DNA from: Cordylochernes scorpioides
Lineage: Eukaryota; Arthropoda; Arachnida; Pseudoscorpiones; Chernetidae
Direction of reading: 5' to 3'
Assembly: GCA_030710605.1 (NCBI GenBank)
Contig: CP092863.1
Location: forward strand, 55,332,507 to 55,396,506
DNA length: 64,000 nucleotides
Position numbers and translations under genes: made by a program. Below the pieces are notes generated by a model. The model made no database searches and was not told where the DNA came from. It saw nothing but the letters and a program-made list of their open reading frames with translations. Within the stretch, counting starts at the first letter, position 1, and every line of letters starts with the position of its first letter. Below, piece by piece: positions 21,015-31,197 of this stretch.

Positions 21015-21556
21015 TGTCACGTATAAGGCCTCGGAATAACTACAACCTCCGCCAATAGATGGCGCTTTCGCCTGTTTCCTATCGCCGACTGCTTTGGTCC
21101 TGTTTCCTGGGGAAAATGTTTGTAAATACACTTTTATATTGGCCCTAGGAGGTAACATAATGTAAATACCTGTTGTTTATTATCCCATTTAAATGTAATG
21201 TTTAGTGGTAAATGACAATAAAGGAGTAGTGTTTGAAGTCTTGGTGCCGCCTGCTGTTGTTCCTCTCGCCATCGCCACATTGCTGCTGCTATTCTTCTGG
21301 TAAGTCTCTCGTGTCCCTCCACCAGTGGTAAGGCCGAGAGATATTGCCAGAGGAAGGGAGTTCCACTTGATCGGCGGTTCTCGGACGTCCTTAGGTGCTC
21401 TGCAGGGTCCAGCTGCAGAGGGAGAGCAATGGGAGCCCGGGTATGTGAGCCACGGCGGAATAAGCGGCGTCGTCGCGCAAGAACCGGAGGGTCAAGCCGC
21501 GACAATATTCTAATGCTGAAAGAACCATGCCAACCTGGAATACTATTCATCCTTCA
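21015..21556 (+). repeat. Isolated LTR of another retrotransposon
   Basis: Starts TGTCACG and ends TTCA, followed by a primer-binding site two bases on. Contains a caataaag polyadenylation signal near 21217 and is GC-richer than its surroundings. No matching second LTR or coding region is in the window, so the element is truncated after its leader. Confidence 0.65.
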
Positions 21557-21558
21557 AC

Positions 21559-21574
21559 TGGCGCCCAACTTGGG
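21559..21574 (+). promoter_or_regulatory. Primer-binding site, tRNA-Lys type (first)
   Basis: TGGCGCCCAACTTGGG is complementary to the 3' end of tRNA-Lys, the usual retroviral/retrotransposon primer, two bases after the LTR end. A second near-copy lies 41 bases downstream. Confidence 0.7.
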
Positions 21575-21599
21575 TGCTTAATGAAACATTCATTTTACT

Positions 21600-21615
21600 G
21601 GCGCCCAACTGGGGT
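21600..21615 (+). promoter_or_regulatory. Primer-binding site, tRNA-Lys type (second)
   Basis: TGGCGCCCAACTGGGG, preceded by the same ac as the first site, within a ~41-base duplicated leader segment. Confidence 0.6.
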
Positions 21616-21683
21616 TTTTATATACAGCTTCATGCTACTGGTGGAGTATTAATTGAACCTACCCAATTTGAGCATATCAATAT

Positions 21684-21967
21684 CCCTGGTGGACGAGTGG
21701 TAAAAACCGTCGATTTTCGACAGTCGCGACCCAGGATCGAATCTAGTATTGCGCACTTTTTCTGGAGAAAAATATTTCAATGGCTCCCGATTCTTGCAGA
21801 AGACCAACCCCACCAATGAGTCAAGTAACCAAAAGAGGCTCTTTCACACTTGTAAGTACAAAAGTCGAACTGCTTACTACACATGTAGACATGTGCGGCA
21901 TTTACAGGAAGTGCAGTCACTAACTACCAACCATGATTATCATGGTCTGTACCACGTGTACTTAAGA
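21684..21967 (+). mobile_element. tRNA-derived SINE, copy 2
   Basis: Same family as 798-1556: a tRNA-like head (A box in gtggacgagtggt, B box GATCGAATC), a body with aatggctcccgattcttgc, and a tail ending in a catgattatcatg palindrome and accacgtgtacttaag. It has one diverged copy of the segment that is repeated ten times in copy 1. Confidence 0.7.
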
Positions 21968-22290
21968 TTTGTACCACCACCTTCACCAAAATGAATATGT
22001 ATTTCATATCTTAATGCCAAACATAACATCTTTATCATAAACAAATTTTTAAAATTGGAATATACTCATTTATATATATAGATTTTGGACGCATCCAATA
22101 TACAGTTACGAGCGTCATGCGTTCTTCATCTCTTAATTCTTCAGTTTTCATCTCTGTCATCGTTTGCTTTTTTTTTTTTTTTTTTTTTGGAATGGCGCTC
22201 TCCTATTGGTTGGCTACGATCACGCCACCTTTGCCCCCCCCCCCACTCGCTTTTTCGTTTATGTAACTATTGTGTTGGAGCGGGTCGCTC

Positions 22291-22423
22291 CTTAAATAAA
22301 TGCATATATTAGTTAATAACTAAATGGAATCCTCTCTTTCTTTTTCCCAGTAAGAGACGCCTACGGAAGCCAACAGTACATAGACAGATAAAGCACATAG
22401 GCTATAGTTATTAACTAATATAT
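22291..22423. repeat. Palindrome arm and loop interrupted by Copia
   Basis: Left arm 22291-22322 (begins cttaaataaatgcatatatt). The right arm starts at 22405 and is cut at 22423 by the Copia insertion, resuming at 27038-27050. Removing Copia and one target copy restores a perfect 32-bp inverted repeat around an 82-base loop. TTAA lies at both outer ends, so a small TTAA-targeting foldback element is possible. Confidence 0.8.
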
Positions 22424-22684
22424 TGATATAGGCTTAGCAAAATATGGTTATTCTTTTTGAGGATTTCTGGTTGTTTTTGTACTCACGTATGTTATAGTTA
22501 CGAGGACATCCCTTTAGATAAAAACAAATATATATTTATTTAAGGAACGACTTGTTCCATTACATATATTGTTAAGACAAGTTAGCGGTAAACAATAACA
22601 GCAAGTTTGAAGGTAGTTGTTGGAAGTTACGTCTTCGTAGTGACGTCAGCATCTATGATGATTAAAGTCAAAGTCTGTGTAACA
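22424..22684 (-). repeat. 3' LTR of Copia
   Basis: Identical to 26772-27032. The polypurine tract (reads aggagggaat on the - strand) lies at 22685-22694, directly inside it. Confidence 0.93.
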
Positions 22685-22693
22685 ATTCCCTCC

Positions 22694-25600
22694 TTACTTT
22701 GGCTTTATTCCCACGATGCTGAGGCTCTCCAGGTGTTTCTTCATCTGGTCTCGGGATAGGTCCTTTGTGAAGATATCCGCCTCCAGGTCCTGAGATGGCT
22801 TGTACAGAAGGCAGATGTCTCTGGATTCATAACAGTCTCTCAAGAAGTGGTACTTTCTGTTGATATGTCTACAGCGACTGCTTTGTTTAGGGCTGGAGAT
22901 CCAGTTGATCAATGACTGACTGTCTGTATAGATAGCAGTTGGTTTTTCCATGAAATTCCATTCTTCCAGCTCTCGTAGCAGGTTTATTATCCACTTGATT
23001 TGACAGCAGCTTTCACAAGCAGCTATCATTTCCGCTTCCATTGTGGAGAGGGCGACGAGTGGTTGTTTACTACTTTTCCAGTCTATAGTTGCTTCGCCGA
23101 GCTTCAATACATATCCGCCGTAGGATTTTCCGTCATGAGTGGTCGACCAGCTGGCATCGGTGTAGGACTTCAGGATTCCAGTCTTTCCTCTTTCAAATTT
23201 CACTCCTAGGTCAATTGTTCCTCGTAGGTATCTCATCACTCTTTTGATTGCTGTCCAGTGCATCTGTTTTGGTTGTCTGGAGTACTGTGAAAGTTTGCTA
23301 GTGATGTAAGCGATGTCGGGTCTGGTCTTAACAGCTAGAAACATTAGCATTCCAAGGGCTTCTTGGTAAGTGTGCTGATCGCAATTGTCATCTTCAATAT
23401 GATTGTCCAAATTGATTTCTTTGGAACCTGGTGTTGGAACTTCCTTACAATTTTCCATTCCATATTTCTGCAATATTTGTTGTACATAGTGGCTTTGCTG
23501 TAGCGAAATTCCCTCCTTGTCTTGTATGATCTTGATTCCCAAAAACATGCCTTTACATGTTACATCCTTTATTTCCAGGTGATGTCTCAATTTATTGATG
23601 AATCTGTTTGAGGTATCTTCAGAATCTGAGACAGTGATAAAGTCATCAACATATATTCCTACATAGAAGTATTTGTCTTCATTCTTCCATTTAAATAGGC
23701 AAGGATCAGATTTAAGTTTTTCCAGTCCACAGTCATGAAGTACTTGACTGAATCTTTCATACCACGATCTTCCGGATTGAGGTAGACCGTAAATACTTTT
23801 GTTGAGTTTGCAAACTTTGTTTCTGTCTTGGACAAATCCAGCAGGTTGTTCCATGAATATTGTATTTTCAATGTTTCCATTTAGATAGGCTGCTTTTACA
23901 TCAAATAGTTTAATGACTGAATCTTTTGTTGCTGCCATTGACAAAATAGTCCTGAGGGTGGCATTTTTAATTACAGGGCTGAAACTTTCGTTGTAATCTC
24001 TTCCTGGGATTTGGTTGTATCCCATTGCAACAAGTCTAGCTTTGTAAGTTTTGTTTTCTTGGTCTTTAGATATTTTGAACACCCATTTACTTTTGACAAC
24101 TTTAGCGTTTACAGGTCTAGGTACCAGTTCCCATACTTGATGCGAGTACATGTTCTGTATTTCCTCAAGCATTGCGTTCTCCCAATGTTTCTTGTCTTCG
24201 CATGCGATGGCTTCATCATAGTCTTTCGGAATGATTTCATTCGTAGTAGCCAGAACGTAGTCATCGAATCTTTTATGTATTGTTCGAGTTCTTTGTGGTC
24301 TGTCTGATTCACTTGACTCTGTCTGTCTGTTGACCATGGTATCTGGTGCTGGCTCTTCAATATCAACATCTGATAGAACATGATTGTCCAGTTGTTCATC
24401 CTCCTGAATGAAGAAATATGTGTCAGTGTCCGTATTATTATCACTTTGTTTTTCTTCCAAGATGACATTTTTGTTCTCTCTGAAGTGAATGTCTGCGGTT
24501 TCGAGAATGACTCTCGCTGTGATATCAAATACTCGATAAGCTCTTCTGCATCTTGAATAGCCCACGAATATTCCTCTCTTAGATTTAGCTTCTAGTTTGT
24601 TTCTTTGATGATTCTCTAGTTTATAGAAGACTTCACAACCAAATCTCATGATGTGAGAGACGGATGGCTTTTTACCTTTCCATTTTTCCATAGGGGTAGT
24701 GTCTGGGTCATTAGTTGTGGGAGTTAGATTGTACAGATATGCAGCTGTATTCACAGCTTCTGCCCAGAAGTGTAGGGGTAATTGGGAGTCTGCCAGAAGT
24801 GTTCGGCCTTTGTCTAATAGTGTTCTGTTAGCTCTTTCAACTCTCCCATTGCTTCTTGGGGTGTACGGTGTAGTTAGTTCATGTTTAATTCCTCTGGATT
24901 CTATGAAGGTTTCAAGGTTTTTATTGATAAATTCTGTTCCGTTATCTGTTCTAAGTCGTTTTAGTTTTGAGTTTAGCTCGTTTTCTCTCTTTACAATAAA
25001 CTTCTTCAAAACTTCTGCTGCCGAGAGTTTATCTTTGAGAAATTCTACAAATATTCTCCTAGAAAATCCATCTACGATGGTCAAGAAATATTTACTTCCG
25101 CCCAAGGAGTTTATTCTCATTGGACCACAGAGATCGACATAAATGGCTTCAAAGGGGTAGCTTTCCTGATTGCCATCTGTGTGAACATAGGGTACTTTGG
25201 TCATTTTTCCCAAGGAGCAAGCATCACATTGATCAAGGGTACCATTTATAGAGTTCAAGCCTTTTAGAAGATTGTTCTTCAAAATCAGGTCTAATTTGTT
25301 GTCGCTAGGATGTCCTAACCTTCTGTGCCATGCAGTCCTAGAATTGTCCTTTGAAATCAAGCAATGTTCACTTGGAACATGAGTTGCTTCAGATAAACGT
25401 GATAGGTTCAATGTGTACATGTTACCATCAAAGTTGCCTGTTCCTATTAGCTTGTCATCAGAAGAGTATATGTATGCTCCTTCAGAATTCAAAAGAACAG
25501 AGTTCCCTCTTCTTACTACGCTTGGAATGGACATTAGATTTCCTTTCAGGTGTGGTACATGGAGGACATTATGCAGGGTTACAGCGTTGTTAAGTTTGTC

Positions 25601-26059
25601 CTTACCTTGTACAGTAGCTTGGATTAATCCTGATGAGGCAGATTCGATGTGTCTCCCTTCTTCCGCCACTTGTATGCTTCTTATCTCCTCCGTCTTGTGC
25701 TCGATCCATTCACCATGGGAAGTCATGTGACTTGTGCACGCAGAATCAATTATCCACACGTCCTGAGTCGTCGGGCGTTCCTCCCTTGTGATTACATGTA
25801 GTGCGTATTCTGAAGTGGAGTCTCTTCGTTGGGATGGTTCCTCCGTTCGTTCTTGGATTGCTGATCTAGCTGTGTCTTTGTTTTGTTTTGGTCCTTTATG
25901 GTAGTTCCTTGTACTGGCCATGTTATTTTTGTTTGTTGTATTATTTTGATTTCCTTTGTTGTTAGGGTTGAACCAACAGTCTTTCTTGAAATGTCCTTTT
26001 TCTTTTGCAAATGAAGCATGACTTTTCTTTGAATTGGTTGCCTGATGATCTGAAAGCAT
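22694..26059 (-). CDS. pol: Copia Pol: protease, integrase, RT, RNase H
   Basis: One uninterrupted 1121-residue frame in Copia order. Protease VWIIDSACTSHMT (DSA, residue ~105). Integrase HHCC zinc finger (HRRLGHPSDN ... CDACSLGK) and core with YVDLCGPM, RTDNGTEF and NGRVERANRTL (D,D-35-E). RT with FDVKAAYLNG, MEQPAGF and YVDDF. RNase H with YTDASWSTTHDG, ALSTMEAEM and YTDSQSL. The listed start is only the first codon after a stop; the N-terminal residues (KGHFKKDCW) are the second half of the Gag zinc knuckle. The true protein is therefore a Gag-Pol fusion needing a +1 shift. All catalytic residues are intact. Poly-protein processing by the protease is expected from the family. Confidence 0.93.
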   Translation of the reverse strand: MLSDHQATNSKKSHASFAKEKGHFKKDCWFNPNNKGNQNNTTNKNNMASTRNYHKGPKQNKDTARSAIQERTEEPSQRRDSTSEYALHVITREERPTTQDVWIIDSACTSHMTSHGEWIEHKTEEIRSIQVAEEGRHIESASSGLIQATVQGKDKLNNAVTLHNVLHVPHLKGNLMSIPSVVRRGNSVLLNSEGAYIYSSDDKLIGTGNFDGNMYTLNLSRLSEATHVPSEHCLISKDNSRTAWHRRLGHPSDNKLDLILKNNLLKGLNSINGTLDQCDACSLGKMTKVPYVHTDGNQESYPFEAIYVDLCGPMRINSLGGSKYFLTIVDGFSRRIFVEFLKDKLSAAEVLKKFIVKRENELNSKLKRLRTDNGTEFINKNLETFIESRGIKHELTTPYTPRSNGRVERANRTLLDKGRTLLADSQLPLHFWAEAVNTAAYLYNLTPTTNDPDTTPMEKWKGKKPSVSHIMRFGCEVFYKLENHQRNKLEAKSKRGIFVGYSRCRRAYRVFDITARVILETADIHFRENKNVILEEKQSDNNTDTDTYFFIQEDEQLDNHVLSDVDIEEPAPDTMVNRQTESSESDRPQRTRTIHKRFDDYVLATTNEIIPKDYDEAIACEDKKHWENAMLEEIQNMYSHQVWELVPRPVNAKVVKSKWVFKISKDQENKTYKARLVAMGYNQIPGRDYNESFSPVIKNATLRTILSMAATKDSVIKLFDVKAAYLNGNIENTIFMEQPAGFVQDRNKVCKLNKSIYGLPQSGRSWYERFSQVLHDCGLEKLKSDPCLFKWKNEDKYFYVGIYVDDFITVSDSEDTSNRFINKLRHHLEIKDVTCKGMFLGIKIIQDKEGISLQQSHYVQQILQKYGMENCKEVPTPGSKEINLDNHIEDDNCDQHTYQEALGMLMFLAVKTRPDIAYITSKLSQYSRQPKQMHWTAIKRVMRYLRGTIDLGVKFERGKTGILKSYTDASWSTTHDGKSYGGYVLKLGEATIDWKSSKQPLVALSTMEAEMIAACESCCQIKWIINLLRELEEWNFMEKPTAIYTDSQSLINWISSPKQSSRCRHINRKYHFLRDCYESRDICLLYKPSQDLEADIFTKDLSRDQMKKHLESLSIVGIKPK

Positions 26060-26648
26060 TCTCAGGATTTTTGCTTCTGTCCTGTCTTTTCTTCTCGAAA
26101 TCCAGTAGAGTTTGTCTCAAGTCTGGTAAGGAGATTTCTCTGTTTATTGACAGTGCTGCTGTGATCGTGTCAAAGTTAGGTGTGAGTCCTTCAACAATGT
26201 ATCGTACAAGTTCTTTTTCTGTTACAGTCTTTCCTAGCTGGGTGATCTCTTGTGCCAGTTTCTGTGCTCGTACAATATACATGTTGACATTTTCATTTGG
26301 GTTCAATTTTAGTCTGGCTAAATCCAACATTAGGTCTATCCTTTTATTTTCTAGAGATCCTTCAAACCTTTTCTTTATGTCGTACCAAATTCTTTTGGCT
26401 CTTTTATCGCCTCGAAAGATGATTGTTAAGTCATCTGAAAGTGACAATATTATTAGGCTGTATGCTTCCCGATTCTTTTTCTTCCAAATATCATATTCTA
26501 GTTTATTTTTTGTAAAGTCTGGCTCGTCATTAACAATTACGTCCTCGAAGAGATCTTTTGAATCTAGAATTGCTTCCATTTTCATGGACCACGTGGTATA
26601 GTTGTTTTCTGTTAACTGTTCGATTTTTGCTAAGTTATGTGTATCCAT
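25962..26648 (-). CDS. gag: Copia Gag
   Basis: The 228-residue frame starts MDTHNLAKIEQLTENNYTTW and carries the Copia-type capsid region (UBN2 family): YDIWKKKNREAYSLI, IWYDIKKRFEG and DLARLKLNPNENV. The first half of a zinc knuckle (CFIC) is in this frame and the second half (KGHFKKDC) is in the pol frame. The switch falls at A-rich sequence 25997-26006 (aaaagaaaaa on the - strand), which has one base too many for a continuous C-x2-C-x4-H-x4-C. Either a +1 frameshift or a one-base error/mutation in the A run. The ATG at 26646-26648 is just downstream of the 5' LTR and leader. Confidence 0.9.
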   Translation of the reverse strand: MDTHNLAKIEQLTENNYTTWSMKMEAILDSKDLFEDVIVNDEPDFTKNKLEYDIWKKKNREAYSLIILSLSDDLTIIFRGDKRAKRIWYDIKKRFEGSLENKRIDLMLDLARLKLNPNENVNMYIVRAQKLAQEITQLGKTVTEKELVRYIVEGLTPNFDTITAALSINREISLPDLRQTLLDFEKKRQDRSKNPENAFRSSGNQFKEKSCFICKRKRTFQERLLVQP

Positions 26649-26759
26649 TTTTATTCAACTTTTTCTTTCTAAATTGGCGGTTAGTCCAATTATTTAATTT
26701 CTTTTTGATTTAAATGGATCAATTGGCGGTTAGTCCAATTCGCGCGCCCAAACAACGCA

Positions 26760-26768
26760 CTGCTACCA
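26760..26768 (-). promoter_or_regulatory. Copia primer-binding site
   Basis: On the - strand TGGTAGCAG, three bases after the 5' LTR, matches the complement of the 3' end of initiator tRNA-Met over nine bases. Confidence 0.55.
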
Positions 26769-26771
26769 AAT

Positions 26772-27032
26772 TGATATAGGCTTAGCAAAATATGGTTATT
26801 CTTTTTGAGGATTTCTGGTTGTTTTTGTACTCACGTATGTTATAGTTACGAGGACATCCCTTTAGATAAAAACAAATATATATTTATTTAAGGAACGACT
26901 TGTTCCATTACATATATTGTTAAGACAAGTTAGCGGTAAACAATAACAGCAAGTTTGAAGGTAGTTGTTGGAAGTTACGTCTTCGTAGTGACGTCAGCAT
27001 CTATGATGATTAAAGTCAAAGTCTGTGTAACA
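26772..27032 (-). repeat. 5' LTR of Copia
   Basis: Identical to 22424-22684. On the - strand starts TGTTACACAG and ends CCTATATCA. Confidence 0.93.
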
Positions 27033-27048
27033 TATATGCATTTATTTA

Positions 27049-27136
27049 AGGCGCCAATTTATAATTGTAACAAATAGTATTTGAATAAAAACATTCAATC
27101 GGGTAAAACACGGGCGTTGCCCGGGTCATTCGGCTA
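27049..27136 (+). mobile_element. Helitron 3' end fragment
   Basis: Matches the last ~85 bases of the Helitron at 33138-33632 (gcgccaatttataattgtaa onward), including the acgggcgttgcccgggt hairpin and terminal CTAG followed by T. It directly abuts the palindrome arm that Copia entered. Confidence 0.75.
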
Positions 27137-27830
27137 GTTTTAATATAACGGGCAGTTTTTCAACTATTAAATTTAATACGATTCATTAGCGCGACATGTG
27201 TTATAAGAAATGGTAACTTTCTTCACAACACACCGTGGAATAAATATTTACAAATTTCCAAAAAGATAAGTAATATCACATTCTATACAATCAAAATAAT
27301 CTCATTTTCTTTAGATAAAAAATTCAAAATTACATTCTCTAATTATACTTAATTTCAATAATTTAAAGTTAATATTATAAGGTGTTAATTAAAAGTTATA
27401 GATTGAATCTGAAATATTTTAAATATTAAAATTGAAACGTTTGATAACTTTTAGTGAGAATTCGAGATGTTTTCAACATTCAGTCTATGCAGTACGCTTA
27501 TAATACAATCGATCCCAAAGCCCGTGTTTTATAATATTAATATTAAAATAATAATTAAAGAACCTGTACTCTTGCTACGCGTACTATTTTGAAACCAATA
27601 AAATTGAGTCAACTTGAACCAATATAGAGGTCAGATCACTACCATAAAATTACCACCACTCACATAAGTTTATTTCATTACACTTGATTAAGGATCTCTA
27701 TAATTTATATTCTTTTTGAAATATCGAGTACACTTTAGGCATCATAATTTATTTTAATAAATATATATATATTTTTGAAATTGTAACAAATAATAATAAT
27801 AATAAAAAAGTCAGATGTTGGTATTGTAAT
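27137..27830. other. AT-rich DNA
   Basis: No gene, tRNA or terminal repeat recognised. Confidence 0.35.
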
Positions 27831-27834
27831 TAAA

Positions 27835-28330
27835 AAAAAAAAAAGGCATATCCTGACCACGGAATCAGTGAACAGGCTAAATTAACGTTTAGTTGATTTC
27901 TGTTCCACTAGGTGGCGCTATGCCATCTAAAAAAGCTCATGTGAGCGTAGTCAAGATATGCCTTTTTTGATTATTTTTGAAATTATTAAAAAACACATAC
28001 ATGATTGTATATATTGTTACACTGGGTTTAACTTTTCAGGGGCATCGACCTTTATTTCCTCCTTCTTTTTGTTTATTACCGTTTCCCAAGAGGGTTTCCA
28101 TATAATCAATACAAATAAATTAACTTTATTGATAATAAAAAAGAAAAAGTTGAGGTGTTGATATTAAAAAAAAACAACAAAAAAGGCATATCCTGACCGA
28201 TCACATGAGCATTTTAGATGGCAGATCTAGTGGAACAAAAATAAACTAAACGTTGATTTAACTTGTTCTGTGATATTTGACGAGGGTCAACAGACCGAAA
28301 CATTCGAAACAAAAAAAAAAAAAAAACATT
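27835..28330. mobile_element. Penelope-like element termini, two copies in opposite orientation
   Basis: 27835-27970 contains ttccactaggtggcgct followed by gtcaagatatgccttttt, the same tail that follows the GIY-YIG endonuclease stop codon at 45358-45437. A second copy (28170-28260) runs the other way. 28277-28301 has ttgacgag...gaaac, a degenerate hammerhead-like pair. No reverse transcriptase remains. Confidence 0.5.
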
Positions 28331-28547
28331 CGCGTCTAAATGTTCTTATTTTTTATATATATATTTTTTATTGCTTTGTATTTGAAGTGTGATGTTTATT
28401 AAGTTGTTGCCTCCTTCGCATTTGGTGATCTCAAGTCCTAGCGTCCGTGGATCCGTGGGGATAGTTCTAGTGGTGTTAAATATACATAATAATAATAATA
28501 ATTAAATACATAGGCAATCAAGGATAAATTTATACTATAATTTAGAA

Positions 28548-29752
28548 CAAGCATGTCAAACTCGCGGCCCGCGGGCCTCATGCGGCCCACAACGAATAAA
28601 TTTGCGGCCCACCAGACAATATATTTTAATAAAAAATTTTTTATAAATAAAAAAAAAAAATTAATAAAAATTTGTAGCCTAATTTTTAAAAATTGTAATT
28701 ATACATAATTTATTTATTAATAACGAACCACTGGTCGCCATACATAAGTCATAAGTTTTGATAATATTATACCTACATACATAACGTATTTACATCGCCA
28801 TAAGTATTGTGTGCCTTAAAGTTTAAAGAAAATATTCTTTCGGAGTACTAGAAGAAATATGTCAGTTTTTAATAACCAAGAATCAAGACATCACTTTGTT
28901 TTCTGATCAAGTATGGTTGCAAGATTTTTCCTTCATGGTTGACATAACAAAACACTTGTCGGATTTAAATTTGAAACTGCAAGGAAAGGATCAGATCATT
29001 ACCAACATGTGTGACCAAGTTAATGCATTCAAATGTAAGCTAGTTCTTTGGGAAAAGCAGTTGAAAAACGAAGATTTAATGCACTTTCCGACATGCAACA
29101 TGTACAAATCAAGTTTAGGTGAAACTGCATCGTATCAAAAATATGCGGAAAAAATTTTAAGTCTTAGAAATGAATTTGAAACAAGGTTTTCTGATTTCAA
29201 ATCCTTGGAAGGCAAGTTTACTTTGTTTTATTCGATTTTATCGATAAATATAGAATCAGTACCTAATAATATGCAAATGGAGGTAATAGATATCCAGTGC
29301 GATTAAGATTTAAAGGCAAAATTCATTGAAGTTGGCGTTTCTGAATTTTACAAATATTTGCCAGCCAGATTTGAAAACACTCAAAAATTAGCATATGAAA
29401 TTATGTCCATGTTTGGAAGTACTTATCGGTGCGAGCAGTTATTTTCACTTATGAAAGGAAATAAGTCTCCAATCAGATCGAGAATTACTGACGTTCACCT
29501 TGGGTCAGTTTTAAAATTAATCACTGCGGACAAGATTTCCCCCGAAGTAGGAAAGATGGTAGCAGAAAAGAGATGCCAAATATCAGGGAGAAAATATTAA
29601 CTTTACTTTCTTTTTTCTTATTAGCATTTTTTAAAATAAACCTACATAAATGTTACTATAAAAATTTAATTACTTGTTTTCTTTTTTTGCGGCCCACATA
29701 ATTTATCACTTTTTTATTTGGCCCGTGTTAGGATTTGAGTTTGACATGCTTG
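28548..29752 (+). mobile_element. hAT DNA transposon, deletion derivative
   Basis: Terminal inverted repeats CAAGCATGTCAAACTC and GAGTTTGACATGCTTG with a perfect 8-bp target duplication (atttagaa at 28540-28547 and 29753-29760), the length typical of hAT. Contains only the C-terminal half of the transposase. Confidence 0.92.
28896..29600 (+). pseudogene. hAT transposase C-terminal part
   Basis: Two ORFs in the same frame (28896-29306 and 29358-29600) are separated only by TAA 29304-29306. The first has helical sequence such as DITKHLSDLNLKLQGKDQ and FETRFSDFKSLEG, as in the all-helical insertion region of the GTF2I-repeat/ZBED-like hAT group. The second has FGSTYRCEQLFSLMKGNKS followed by RITDVHLGSVLKL, the hAT dimerisation region near the last catalytic Glu. 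The BED zinc finger and the first catalytic Asp region are missing, so it cannot transpose by itself. Confidence 0.85.
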
Positions 29753-30108
29753 ATTTAGAATAATTGAAAACAACACATTATGATTTTTTTTACAAAAAAG
29801 TTAATTAATCATGATATACAGAAATCCTCCCCCCTCCTCAAGAGGTTGTCACGTCTTCGTGTGCTTGACCTAAACAATTAATTCAAAACAAGGTTTGAGT
29901 CCTGAGACATTTATTTATTAATTTATTTATTTATTTAACAGTTGGGAGAGACACGCCATATCCACAATTTGGATAATTGCGTGTATATTTTAAATTATAT
30001 ACAATTAATACAATTGAACATTGGAAATCATTAAAATTAAACGTTCGATGTCAAATTTTACACATAGCAATTATAAGTAGCAGCTTGAAATATGTACAGT
30101 CAACACTT

Positions 30109-31197
30109 TCACCTCAAAATATACATCCTGCAGAATCTATTAACCTTGATGTATTGGTCTTTATTGCAAGCAGCTTGTTTTGTATTAGTCAGGTAAAGTT
30201 GGTTTTCTTCCCTTAGATCAGAAGTTAATGGACAGTTTATCAGAAGGTGTTCAGGGGTTTGTTGTTCGTTTCCACAAGTGCATGCAGGTGAACCAATTTT
30301 GCCAATTCTAAACAAATATGTGTTGAAGTCACCATGTCCAGTAAAAAATTGAACGTTATAGAAGTTGGGTTGAACATATTTAGGAATTCTTGAAGTATCA
30401 AAGAATCCCTTGAAATTATCATTGGCACCTCCATAGTATTCCTCAAATTTCTGGTTTATAAAATTAGATATCATTTTTCTTTTAGTTGGATCTGATTTTT
30501 TGTATCCAATATTCATTTTTAGTAAATTTGTTTCAATAAAATCCGTGAGCTTTGGTGTTCTAGCAACAATATGAGTACAGTTTGAAGATTTTGAATTATA
30601 AACCTGTGTACTGTGCTTCAAAATTTTGTACTGCAGAGAGTTTAATTTATCTTTGACTTTTTTGGGTATAAAGTTGTACCAGATCGTGGAACCATAAGTT
30701 AGTGAACTTCGAAACAGTCTCTTATAGAGTTCTATTCTTCTTTTACTGTCCAGTCTCCATGCTTTCCCGGTTAATCCAATTAGGTATCCACTAGCTCTAT
30801 TTGTCTTAGTAATAATCTCATCAATATGGGGCACAAAATCCAATTTGTTTTTATTTCTATGATTTTTAAAAGTTATTCCCATAATCTTCAGTTTTTCTAC
30901 CCGATTGGCAGTGATAGTGTTAGGAATTTTTGCAGCTATTTTGCTATTAAACAAGTATAAGATTTTCGTTTTCTCTTCAGATACGGTCAACTTATTGTTC
31001 CCACACCAGTCTAATATTCTCCCCATGACCTTTCCTGTTGTATTCCGAAGTTCTGTCAAGTTGTTTCCCCAACATATCACAGTTAAATAATCCGCATAAG
31101 CAATGATTTCACTGTTTGATTCTGAATAGTTATTCAATAAATCGTTTAGAATAATATTCCATATTGTAGGGGATATAGGCCCACCCTGTGGGGTCAT
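30109..31197 (-). pseudogene. LINE RT C-terminal half and cysteine knuckle
   Basis: Follows the upstream ORF by a one-base shift. Contains TPQGGPISPTIWNIILNDLL (RT motif B) and the catalytic box IIAYADYLTVI, in which the second Asp of the normal ADD is Tyr (TAT at 31087-31089). Downstream are the RT thumb, LYKRLFRSSLTYGS, PNFYNVQFFTGHGDF, and a C-terminal knuckle CTCGNEQQTPEHLLINCP. The ADD-to-ADY change alone should abolish activity. Start and stop: the listed ATG is internal to the original protein; the stop at 30109 precedes the 3' UTR. Confidence 0.85.

Larger units (their letters stand above)
22424..27032 (-). mobile_element. Ty1/Copia retrotransposon, young
   Basis: 4609 bp with LTRs 22424-22684 and 26772-27032 that look identical by eye (261 bp, TG...CA), a 5-bp target duplication TATAT (22419-22423 and 27033-27037), a primer site, a polypurine tract, and an intact 1121-codon pol frame on the - strand. 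Identical LTRs mean very recent insertion. The only visible lesion is one extra base between the gag and pol frames. Confidence 0.95.

Noticed and set aside
28277-28301. ttgacgag...gaccgaaac as a hammerhead.
   Set aside because: Core position 3 is changed and neither stem I nor a cleavage triplet follows; kept only as a hint of a Penelope-type end.
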